A stretch of DNA of 5,972 nt, taken from positions 1 to 5,972 of the forward strand of contig SXUH01000080.1 of assembly GCA_005791855.1 (NCBI GenBank), in the 5' to 3' direction. Each line of letters starts with the position of its first letter. Positions within the stretch are counted from its first letter, which is position 1. The position numbers and the translations under genes are program-made. Below the pieces are notes generated by a model. It saw nothing but the letters and a program-made list of their open reading frames with translations. It was not told where the DNA came from and made no database searches. Of the stretch, positions 1-5,972 are shown in pieces. The DNA is from Bdellovibrionales bacterium (lineage in GTDB: Bacteria; Bdellovibrionota; Bacteriovoracia; Bacteriovoracales; Bacteriovoracaceae).

Positions 1-962
1 CGGAGGGTCTCCTTGTACCGGTTCGGGTAGTCGGAGCGCTCGATCTCGATCCGCGGGCTCAGGAGGGCCCGGTCCTTGTAGTGCTCCTGGAGGGTCGCCT
101 TCAGCGTGTTGACGGACAGGGGCCGCTTGTACTTCCGGAAGAGGTCCTTGATGAGGGAGTGGACCACGTCCCGGCTCTCGAAGGGGAGGTCCTGGAAGTC
201 GAAGGCGTAGAGCTGCTCGTTCGAGACCTTGATGTCGAGGGTCACCCGGTCCTTCTTGATCACCGGGGTGAAGTCGAGGCCCAGGAGGTAGTAGCCGTAG
301 TCGAAGAGTTCCTTCTGGGCGTCGTCGAGGTAGATCTTGAACTTGTTGAACTCGAAGGGCTTGTTGTAGAGGTGGAGGAACTTCTTCCGCAGGAACTGCT
401 TGAGGTACGCGGAGTCCGTGGCCGCGGTGATCTTCTTGAAGATCCGCGGCTTCCCGAGGGTCACGACGACGTTGATGGTGATCCGGTCGTCCCGGTCGAT
501 GACCTCGTAGCTGTGGCTGTTGTTCGGGAACCCGAGGTTCCCGAGGCGCACGTTGAGCTGCTGGATGTTCTCCTTGAGCTTCTGGGCTTCGAAGAACTCT
601 CCTTCCCGGAGGTTCAGGAGCTGGGCCGGGTCCACTTCGATGATCCGGTCGGTGAAGCCGATGTTGATCTCGCTGATGACGGACTTCATCCGGAAGTCGA
701 TGTGGAGCTCGTGCTCGGCCCCCGCTTCTTCGATGAAGTAGGAGAAGTTCTTATAGCCGCCGTCGGAGGCCATCACCCGCAGCGTGTTCTTGAGGTGGAG
801 CAGGCTCCGGTACTCGCCGACCAGGCCCCGGAAGCGCGCCCCGCGGGTCCGGCAGCTCTCGGAGGCGCCGCAGGTGACGGTGACCTTGTTCAGCACGTAC
901 GCCTCCGCGGCCAGGGCCGGGGGGCTGAGGGTGGTGAGGAGGAGGAGGAGGAGCAGCTTCAT
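1..962 (-). CDS. Omp85-superfamily outer-membrane assembly protein (BamA/TamA-like), N-terminal part only
   Basis: I translated the minus strand from the ATG at 962-960 and found an open frame of 320 codons that leaves the window at its left edge, so the gene is partial. It begins with a textbook signal peptide: MK, seven leucines, then LSPPALA, with likely cleavage after Ala18 (ALA|AEAY). The mature part shows consecutive POTRA-like units (strand, two helices, two strands) at about residues 21-93, 94-172, 173-247 and 248 onward. Examples are ISEINIGF with NVRLGNLGF and ITINVVVTLG, then FKKITA with LFDYGYYLLG and VTLDIKV. The C-terminal 16-strand barrel expected of the family lies outside the window. 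POTRA domains bind client proteins and partners in the periplasm; in TamA they bind TamB. Starting at the ATGA overlap with tamB makes partnership likely. About four POTRAs exceeds the three of E. coli TamA and approaches the five of BamA, so no symbol is given. Cys31 and Cys37 in the first unit could form a disulfide. Confidence 0.88.
   Translation of the reverse strand, partial: MKLLLLLLLTTLSPPALAAEAYVLNKVTVTCGASESCRTRGARFRGLVGEYRSLLHLKNTLRVMASDGGYKNFSYFIEEAGAEHELHIDFRMKSVISEINIGFTDRIIEVDPAQLLNLREGEFFEAQKLKENIQQLNVRLGNLGFPNNSHSYEVIDRDDRITINVVVTLGKPRIFKKITAATDSAYLKQFLRKKFLHLYNKPFEFNKFKIYLDDAQKELFDYGYYLLGLDFTPVIKKDRVTLDIKVSNEQLYAFDFQDLPFESRDVVHSLIKDLFRKYKRPLSVNTLKATLQEHYKDRALLSPRIEIERSDYPNRYKETL
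936..953 (-). repeat. (CTC)6 trinucleotide run in the Omp85 signal peptide
   Basis: Six identical CTC leucine codons in a row (GAG repeats on the + strand) follow one CTG and make up the hydrophobic core of the signal peptide. It is a perfect 18-base trinucleotide repeat. Slippage would change the core length in frame without breaking the gene. Confidence 0.8.
959..962 (-). other. 4-bp ATGA overlap between tamB stop and Omp85 start
   Basis: Bases 962-959 read ATGA on the minus strand. The ATG starts the Omp85 protein and the TGA ends TamB. This is the classic arrangement for termination-reinitiation and supports roughly matched synthesis of the two partners. Confidence 0.9.
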
Positions 963-3900
963 TTGAAGCTCCAGCGGAACTTCACGTCGGCGCCGACGGA
1001 GTTGTCGATCGGATTGACCTCCCCGTCTTCGTTGGTCCGGAGTTCGTAGACGCCTTCGAGCTGGACCTTCTTGGTGAGGCCGTAGTTCAGGTTCATGCTC
1101 TGCCGCTGGCCGATGCTTCCGCCCATGGTGCTCGAGACGGAGAGCGTGAGGGCCTCGTCGAGGCGTTTCTTGAGCTCGATCTTGGTGGCGGACTTCGTCC
1201 GCCCGAGGCCCCCGAGGCCCTGGCCCTCCTGGGTCCGGCCCGCGAGGAGGCTGTCGGTCTGGGACTGCTCGAAGACCGTTCCGAGGTTCACCTGGAGGCC
1301 GAACTGGCGGTTCAGGATGTCGGTGATCTTGAAGCGGTCGAAGACGAAGGACCCCACGCCCACCTGGTTCAGGCTCTGCTGGTCGCTCTGGTCCAGGGAG
1401 CTCTGGATCTCGTCGGTGTACCCGAAGGCGATGAGCGAGAGGATCGAGTTCCGCGGGAGGGCGGGGTCCGAGGAGAGGTCGAAGTTGAACCGCTCGAGGT
1501 CCCCGTAGGCCTTCGGGTAGACCTTGTAGTTCGAGATGTTGGTCAGGGCCTGGACGTCGAAGTCCGGGTTCGAGATGTCCTTCTTCGGGGAGAAGTTGAA
1601 GTCGGCGTTGGTGATGAAGAACTCGCTGTTCTTGAAGAACACCCGGGAGGTGTTCACCGGGGAGTAGAGGCGGCCCTCGGCCTTGGGTCTCGCCGGGTTG
1701 CCGGTGATCCGGACCTCGCCCTTGAGGCCCACGTCCATCATCGAGTTGGTGATCCGGATCGGGGTCTCCGCCTTCACGTTCACGCTCAGGGTGAAGAGCT
1801 TCCCGAGGACCGATTCCTGGCTCTTCGGCAGGAACTTGATCTGCGACAGCGTGGAGGACTTGGCGCTGAAGTCGCTGAGCTCGTTGATGATCTGCGCCTT
1901 GTTGACGGTGATGTCTCCCCCGACGGCGTAGGGCAGGTTGTTCCCGAGGATGATCCCCTCGCCCGTGAGGTTGATCACGGACTTCCCGAGGATCGGGACC
2001 TCCGCGCGGTCGAGGACGTACTTCAGGTTCACGTCCGGGTCGTTCTCGTCGAAGAAGACGTCGCCCTTGAGGCTGACGGTCCCGTTGTCGAGGACCGACG
2101 AGAGCTCCTGGACCACGAGGCGCTTGCCCGCGTACTCGAGGTGGTACCTCAGGTTGTTGATCGGCACCGGGACCTGGTCGATGGAGAGGTTCAGGCCGTC
2201 GGACCGGGCGGAGACGGAGAAGGAGTAGGCCCCGTCCTTCCCGTCCACCCGGACGATGTTCCGGGCGAAGCCTTCGGAGGAGAGGACCGGCGCGAGGAGG
2301 ACCTCGGCGAGCTTCGAGCTGATGTGGAACTCGTGGACCAGGGAGACGTCCCTGCCGAAGACCCCGCTCCCCTGGGTGGTGAGGAGGAGGTCCGGCTCGC
2401 GGATGCTCAGGTCCCAGGCCTTGATCACGCTGTTCTTCACCACGAATTGCGGCCTGGTCCCGCGGTGGTTCACGCGGAAGTTATCGTGGCGGAAGAGGAG
2501 CTCCTTGAGGCTCCCCTCGAGGTTGAGGTTGTGGAAGCCCTGCTCGAAGGTGGAGTCGAGGTCCAGGGAGAGGCTCCCGGTGAAGTCTTCGCTCTCGAGG
2601 TGCTGGCCGAAGAAGGCCACGGCGATCGGCTTGACGTCTCCCGTGTTGACGGAGAGGGCGAGCTCGGAGAGCCGGCCGGGCCTCCGGTGCACGTCGAACC
2701 GCGAGGTGACGATGGGCCCCAGCAGGCTCACGGTCCCGGCGACCCGGTCGGGCATGATGTCGAGCTTGATGTCCGAGTCCTTGAACTCGTAGCTCTGGGT
2801 TTCGGTGTCGAAGACCTTGGTGTTGAGCTTCAGGAGGTAGCTGTCGACGTGCCCCTCCCCCGCGACGGAGCCGGCGATCTTCCCGTCGATGTTCAGGTGC
2901 AGGAGCTTGCTGAAGTTGAAGGTCGACAGCTGCAGGTTGTCCCACTGGTAGCGGAGCTTCAACTGCTTCCGCTCGAGGTCGAAGGCGAAGTCGCCGGCGA
3001 GGCTCCCCTTGCCCTTGTCCGCGTCGAGGTCCCGGAGGGAGACGACGTCGTTCAGCATGGTGACCTTGAAGGATCCGCTGTTGAGCGTCTCCCCGTAGGC
3101 CGTGAGGTCCTGGAAGGAGACGTTGGACCGGAGCTTGAGCTGGCCCGCCTTGGTCTTCCCGTAGAGGTCGACGTCGATCTTCGCCCGGAGGTCGAGGTCC
3201 TCCGGGAGGAAGTCGACCTTCGAGACGATCGGTGCGAGGATCTGCTCGAGGTCCGGGTAGTAGGCGTCGGTGGAGTTGATCCCCAGGGCGATGTCGGAGT
3301 TCTCGTAGTTCACGGACCCGCTCCCGGAGAGCGCCGTCTTGCCGAGCTTCGCGTCCATGCTGTGGATGAGGACGTTGTCCTTGTCGAGCTCGATGGAGAG
3401 GTTCATGTCCGTCTGGCCAAGCCGGTAGCCGAGGATCTCGAAGTTCTTCGTCTTCCCCTTGAGGTTGATCACCACGTCGTCGAGGGGCCCCGCGACGTCG
3501 AGGTTCAGGGTGCCCTCGCCCTTCACGTCGAGGTTGGCGATGTTGCCGAGGTCCTCGAGGTTGACCCGGGCGTCGCTGGCCTGGAACTTCGTGCGGCCCC
3601 GGCTGACGAAGCCCTTGACGTCGAAGGCCGAGCGGTCGAGGGTCGCCTGGGTCGCCATCCGGAACTCCCCGTCGACCACGGAGAACTCGGAGTTCCGGAG
3701 CTTCGCCTGCTTGATCATGAGGACGGTGAACCTCTTCTTCGGAGGTCCGACGACGAGGCCCAGGCCCTTGATGGAGAAGTCATCCTGGGGCTTGAAGTAG
3801 ATGTCCTCGTTCTCCTGGCGGATGGCGAGCTTCCCGGTGAGCCTCCCCTTCAGGATCCGGAGCTTCGGGAGGAACCGCAGGACGTTGTTCAGGGAGAGGT

Positions 3901-4966
3901 TCTCGACCTCCGCGAGGAAGGGCCCCTTCCCGAGCTGCTGGTTCTCGTAGACCGTGGCCGGAGCCAGGAGCTTCGCGTGCTGCTTCTTGTGGCGGAGCTC
4001 GAGGTCGCTGACCTTGACGGTCTTGTCCGCGAGCCGGAGCTCGGCCTTGAGCTCGTCCGCGTAGAGGAGGTTGGACTTCAGGTCCGTGAGGAGGATGTCC
4101 GCGGTGCCGTCGACCACCTGGTCCCGGACCTTGAACCCGAAGGCGAGCTTCGCGGTCCCGTCCTTGACCTTCAGGAACTCCGGCAGGGGGAACTCCCGGG
4201 AGAAGTTCTTCAGATGGACGCTCGCCTCGCCGTTGAGGTCGACCTGGCTGTTCTTCAGGAGATGGTAGTTCTTGATCTTGCCCTTCACCAGGAGCGTCTG
4301 CACGTCGTGGAGGAGCTTCAGGCGGTGGAGGAGGATTCCGTCGCGGCTGATCTCGGCGTCCCCCCAGATCTCATCCAGGGTGAAGTCGCTGGTCTGGGCG
4401 GGCTTGATGTTGGCGAGGTGGAACCGCGTGACGAAGGACTTCCCCTTCTTCCGGAGCTTGATCCGCTTGGCGTCCAGGAGGTCGTAGTTCGCGTGGATCC
4501 GGGTGTTCTCCACGAGGAGCGTGTCGACCCGCACCGGCAGGTTCTGGGTGAGGTTGAAGACGCGGTCGATGAGTTCGGGGCTGAGCTCCTTGAGCTCCTC
4601 GTCCTTCTTCGGGAAGACGTAGCGGATCTCCGAGTCGGAGACGGAGATCTCCCCGAAGGTGAGCCGCTTCTCTTCGATCTCGATGAGGCTGACGTAGAAC
4701 CCGACCTTCCCGAGCTGGGCCTCGAAGGCTTCGGTCTCCGAAAGCTTCTTCGAGACCGAGACCTTCCAGAACTCGATCCCCGGCGGGAAGAGGCTGATGG
4801 AGATGTTCTTGATGCCGACCTTGGTCTGGGCCCGTTTCTGACTCAGGTCCGTGATGACCTTCGTGAAGAGCGAGCCGAAGGTCCTGGTCTGGATGAAGAC
4901 CACGAAGGCGAGCGAGCTCGCGAGCAGGATGAAGATGAATGCGCCGATCACACCTTTAAATTTCAT
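959..4966 (-). CDS. tamB: TamB-family translocation and assembly module protein (DUF490 C-terminal domain)
   Basis: This 1335-residue protein is close in size to E. coli TamB (about 1260). It opens with MKFKG and a hydrophobic helix at residues 5-25, with Lys2 and Lys4 giving a cytoplasmic N-terminus. TamB proteins are held in the inner membrane in this way. The rest is long, repetitive, beta-rich periplasmic sequence (alternating patterns such as VDGTADILLTDLKSN and GSGSVNYENSDIALGIN) and contains no cysteine. The C-terminal 300-350 residues carry the TamB signature: GNPARPKAEGRLYS (1089-1102), NPDFDVQA (1133-1140), then SSDPALPRNSILSLIAFG (1165-1182). A run of strands follows (LKKRLDEALTLSVSS, LNYGLTKKVQLEGVYEL), ending in VGADVKFRWSFK. 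TamB works with an Omp85 partner in outer-membrane protein assembly, and AsmA-like relatives move phospholipids between membranes. The gene overlaps the TPR gene by 11 bp and the Omp85 gene by 4 bp. The ATG is chosen because it directly precedes the membrane anchor. Family assignment is strong; the substrate is unknown. Confidence 0.95.
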   Translation of the reverse strand: MKFKGVIGAFIFILLASSLAFVVFIQTRTFGSLFTKVITDLSQKRAQTKVGIKNISISLFPPGIEFWKVSVSKKLSETEAFEAQLGKVGFYVSLIEIEEKRLTFGEISVSDSEIRYVFPKKDEELKELSPELIDRVFNLTQNLPVRVDTLLVENTRIHANYDLLDAKRIKLRKKGKSFVTRFHLANIKPAQTSDFTLDEIWGDAEISRDGILLHRLKLLHDVQTLLVKGKIKNYHLLKNSQVDLNGEASVHLKNFSREFPLPEFLKVKDGTAKLAFGFKVRDQVVDGTADILLTDLKSNLLYADELKAELRLADKTVKVSDLELRHKKQHAKLLAPATVYENQQLGKGPFLAEVENLSLNNVLRFLPKLRILKGRLTGKLAIRQENEDIYFKPQDDFSIKGLGLVVGPPKKRFTVLMIKQAKLRNSEFSVVDGEFRMATQATLDRSAFDVKGFVSRGRTKFQASDARVNLEDLGNIANLDVKGEGTLNLDVAGPLDDVVINLKGKTKNFEILGYRLGQTDMNLSIELDKDNVLIHSMDAKLGKTALSGSGSVNYENSDIALGINSTDAYYPDLEQILAPIVSKVDFLPEDLDLRAKIDVDLYGKTKAGQLKLRSNVSFQDLTAYGETLNSGSFKVTMLNDVVSLRDLDADKGKGSLAGDFAFDLERKQLKLRYQWDNLQLSTFNFSKLLHLNIDGKIAGSVAGEGHVDSYLLKLNTKVFDTETQSYEFKDSDIKLDIMPDRVAGTVSLLGPIVTSRFDVHRRPGRLSELALSVNTGDVKPIAVAFFGQHLESEDFTGSLSLDLDSTFEQGFHNLNLEGSLKELLFRHDNFRVNHRGTRPQFVVKNSVIKAWDLSIREPDLLLTTQGSGVFGRDVSLVHEFHISSKLAEVLLAPVLSSEGFARNIVRVDGKDGAYSFSVSARSDGLNLSIDQVPVPINNLRYHLEYAGKRLVVQELSSVLDNGTVSLKGDVFFDENDPDVNLKYVLDRAEVPILGKSVINLTGEGIILGNNLPYAVGGDITVNKAQIINELSDFSAKSSTLSQIKFLPKSQESVLGKLFTLSVNVKAETPIRITNSMMDVGLKGEVRITGNPARPKAEGRLYSPVNTSRVFFKNSEFFITNADFNFSPKKDISNPDFDVQALTNISNYKVYPKAYGDLERFNFDLSSDPALPRNSILSLIAFGYTDEIQSSLDQSDQQSLNQVGVGSFVFDRFKITDILNRQFGLQVNLGTVFEQSQTDSLLAGRTQEGQGLGGLGRTKSATKIELKKRLDEALTLSVSSTMGGSIGQRQSMNLNYGLTKKVQLEGVYELRTNEDGEVNPIDNSVGADVKFRWSFK
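969..973 (-). promoter_or_regulatory. Ribosome binding site of the Omp85 gene, inside the end of tamB
   Basis: On the minus strand TGGAG lies 6 bases before the ATG at 962-960, a standard Shine-Dalgarno core and spacing. It sits in the last codons of tamB (Trp-Ser-Phe-Lys). This site and the ATGA stop-start overlap together fix the start of the Omp85 gene. Confidence 0.7.
4890..4954 (-). other. N-terminal membrane anchor of TamB
   Basis: Residues 5-25 form one uninterrupted hydrophobic helix (core AFIFILLASSLAFVVFI) after two lysines, and Gln-Thr-Arg follows. There is no convincing signal-peptidase site after it, so it is read as an uncleaved signal anchor that leaves the bulk of the protein in the periplasm. 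Confidence 0.85.
4956..4966 (-). other. 11-bp overlap between TPR gene end and tamB start
   Basis: The tamB ATG (4966-4964) lies before the TAA stop of the TPR gene (4958-4956). The same bases encode Asn-Glu-Ile-stop in one frame and Met-Lys-Phe in the other. It indicates one transcript and probably coupled translation. Confidence 0.9.
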
Positions 4967-5972
4967 TGAGTTTATCGAGCCTTTCTTTCGCGAGTCGGTA
5001 CTTGTCGTCGATGGAGAGGATCTTCCGCAGGACCTGGCGCGCCGGCTCCCGGTGCCCCAGCCGCAGGTAGGCCTCGGCCTGGCCGTAGAGGAACGACAGG
5101 ATGTCGTCCTCGGTCTGCGCCTTCTCGAGCGCCTGGAAGGTGAGGTCCAGGGCCCGCCGGTAGTCTCCGAGGCCCAGGAGGCAGGTGAACTGGAGGTAGG
5201 TCGCCTTCAGGGACGCCTCCGTGGTCTGCGCGGCGGCGGCGGCGAGGTCGGCCGCGTAGAGCGCAACCCGGGGCATCTCGGCCTGGAGGAAACTCACGGC
5301 GAGGTCGACGAGCTGGGCCCCGGTGTACCCCTGGTGCTTGAGGAGATTCTTGTACACGGTTTCGTCGTCGTCCCGCTCGGGGCTCGGCTCCGACGAGAAG
5401 AGCGTCTGGTTCAGGGCCTCCGCGAGCTCGATCCGGAGGTCCGACGCGTATTCGGCCGGGGCCTCCTTCACCACCCGGACGTTCGGGCTCACGAAGTAGT
5501 TCTTCAGGTGGCTGAAGTACTTGTCGAAGTAGACGAAGTCGTAGCTCCGGTTCGCCTTGACGATCTTACTGTAGGCGGCCGCGTCCTCCTTGAGCCCGAG
5601 CTTGTCCAGGAGGCTCAGGAGGAGTGACTGGAACTTGAAGTCGTCGAAGTAGATCACCATCTCCACGAGGCGCTTGTAGTCCTTCTTCTCGGCGATCCCG
5701 CCGTGGTAGATCTGGCAGTAGTTCCGGTAGATCTCCAGCTGGTTACTCTGCTTGAGGATCTTCAGCATGTCGCCGATCGCGTCGAGCTTCTTGATCGTGC
5801 CCTTCGGAGAGGAGCGCTCCACGCAGGAGAGGATGAGCTCCTTGACCACCGCCTCGCTCTCGGCGGTGTCTCCGCGCATGAGGAGGAACACGAGCCGCTG
5901 CAGCCCGAGGTTGAAGTCGCCTCGGAAGTACTTCTGGGAGAGGTCGGCGATGAGCTTCGGAGTCACCGGCAC
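4956..5972 (-). CDS. TPR-repeat protein encoded just upstream of tamB (start uncertain at window edge)
   Basis: This reading frame of 338 codons ends in TAA and runs to the right edge of the window. Its first visible codon is GTG, with another GTG two codons later. Either could be the start, or the gene could begin outside; no ribosome site is visible. The C-terminal third (about residues 218-325) reads as three successive helix-turn-helix TPR-like units. The clearest have the cores LLGLGDYRRALDLTFQALEK and YLRLGHREPARQVLRKIL. The first 200 residues look helical (KYFRGDFNLGLQRLVFLLMRGD has the feel of another TPR-like hairpin), but I do not recognise a named family. There is no signal peptide or membrane segment in the visible part. 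Three cysteines (in ILSCVERS, NYCQIY and FTCLLG) fit a cytoplasmic protein. The stop overlaps the tamB start by 11 bp, which implies coupled translation and a link to envelope assembly. That link is inference; TPRs only indicate protein-protein contact. Confidence 0.85.
   Translation of the reverse strand: MPVTPKLIADLSQKYFRGDFNLGLQRLVFLLMRGDTAESEAVVKELILSCVERSSPKGTIKKLDAIGDMLKILKQSNQLEIYRNYCQIYHGGIAEKKDYKRLVEMVIYFDDFKFQSLLLSLLDKLGLKEDAAAYSKIVKANRSYDFVYFDKYFSHLKNYFVSPNVRVVKEAPAEYASDLRIELAEALNQTLFSSEPSPERDDDETVYKNLLKHQGYTGAQLVDLAVSFLQAEMPRVALYAADLAAAAAQTTEASLKATYLQFTCLLGLGDYRRALDLTFQALEKAQTEDDILSFLYGQAEAYLRLGHREPARQVLRKILSIDDKYRLAKERLDKLNEI
4980..4989 (-). promoter_or_regulatory. Possible ribosome binding site for tamB, inside the upstream gene
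   Basis: On the minus strand the purine stretch GAAAGAAAGG lies 13 bases before the tamB ATG, inside the last codons of the TPR gene. The AAGG core could pair with the 16S rRNA tail, but the spacing is longer than the usual 5-9 bases. Initiation may therefore depend partly on ribosomes ending at the TAA that lies 8 bases inside tamB and re-initiating at the ATG. Confidence 0.45.
4998..5321 (-). other. TPR-like repeat region of the upstream protein
   Basis: About residues 218-325 contain three consecutive units of roughly 35 residues with the TPR pattern: a small residue between two helices, a Gly-Asp or Gly-His turn, and Ala-Leu in the second helix. The second and third units are clear (GLGDYRRAL, RLGHREPARQVL). 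The first is weaker and includes a run of five alanines. Assigned by eye; repeat boundaries are approximate. Confidence 0.7.

Larger units (their letters stand above)
959..1999 (-). other. TamB C-terminal domain (DUF490/PF04357 type)
   Basis: From about residue 990 to the end the protein follows the conserved TamB C-terminal pattern. It includes the G-N-P-x-x-P...G strand-turn, the NPxFDVxA strand, the SDPxLPxxxILSLIAFG motif and closing amphipathic strands. In E. coli this end of TamB contacts the POTRA region of TamA. Here the partner would be the Omp85 protein encoded next. The left boundary is approximate. Confidence 0.85.

Noticed and set aside
81..1049. A 322-codon + strand reading frame across the Omp85-tamB junction
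   Set aside because: It is codon-aligned antisense to the Omp85 gene, Glu/Val/Leu-rich and without a domain. The opposite strand has a signal peptide, POTRA units and a ribosome site.
2481..2945. A 154-codon minus-strand frame inside tamB
   Set aside because: It lies out of frame within a continuous tamB reading frame. The Arg/Pro/Gln-rich product is typical of a shifted GC-rich frame, and there is no ribosome site or domain.
2141..4969. A 942-codon open reading frame on the + strand opposite tamB
   Set aside because: It is codon-aligned with tamB on the opposite strand and stays open because tamB avoids TTA, CTA and TCA. Its product is a monotonous Glu/Val/Leu/Asp-rich sequence with no recognisable domain, while the minus strand encodes a clear TamB.
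5229..5244. A GCC/GCG run in the TPR gene resembling a microsatellite
   Set aside because: It encodes a five-alanine stretch in a TPR-like helix and is an imperfect, short run. It is explained by codon preference and helix composition.
4851..5627. A 258-codon + strand reading frame opposite the TPR gene and the tamB start
   Set aside because: Same antisense artefact of GC-rich third positions. The Val/Glu/Leu/Arg-rich product has no family resemblance and crosses a real gene junction.
1..5972. Search for promoters, terminators, RNA genes, CRISPR repeats or mobile-element ends
   Set aside because: The whole window is coding with overlapping genes. I saw no intergenic space, no hairpin followed by a T-run at either junction, no regularly spaced direct repeats, and no transposase-like or inverted-terminal sequence.

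Overview
The window is wall-to-wall coding sequence on the minus strand from a diderm (Gram-negative type) bacterium. Three genes run right to left: a TPR-repeat protein (4956-5972), a full-length TamB-family protein of 1335 residues (959-4966), and the N-terminal 320 residues of an Omp85-superfamily (BamA/TamA-like) outer-membrane protein (962 to the left edge). There is no intergenic DNA. The first two genes overlap by 11 bp and the last two by 4 bp (ATGA), so this is almost certainly one translationally coupled operon. Its promoter and terminator lie outside the window.

Base composition is high in GC (sampled 60-base lines give about 57-68 %) and third positions are nearly all G or C. Yet the proteins are rich in Lys, Ile, Phe, Tyr and Asn, residues that GC-rich genomes usually hold at lower levels. 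This mix, plus a TPR-tamB-Omp85 gene order instead of the proteobacterial tamA-tamB order, suggests a lineage outside the gamma-proteobacteria. A delta-proteobacterial or Bdellovibrionota-type organism is a guess; the sequence does not settle it.

The genes probably work together as follows. The Omp85 protein sits in the outer membrane with its POTRA domains in the periplasm. TamB is anchored in the inner membrane by its N-terminal helix, spans the periplasm as a long beta-structured protein, and would contact the Omp85 protein through its C-terminal domain. Such pairs serve outer-membrane protein assembly and/or phospholipid transport between the membranes. The TPR protein shows no signal peptide in the visible part, contains three cysteines, and is probably cytoplasmic; its role is unknown.

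I do not see an exotic system such as a defence locus, mobile element, CRISPR array or RNA gene. The points most worth a second look are the gene order, the Omp85 protein having about four POTRA-like units before any barrel, the coupled TPR gene, and the codon usage with its AT-rich exception at the tamB start.
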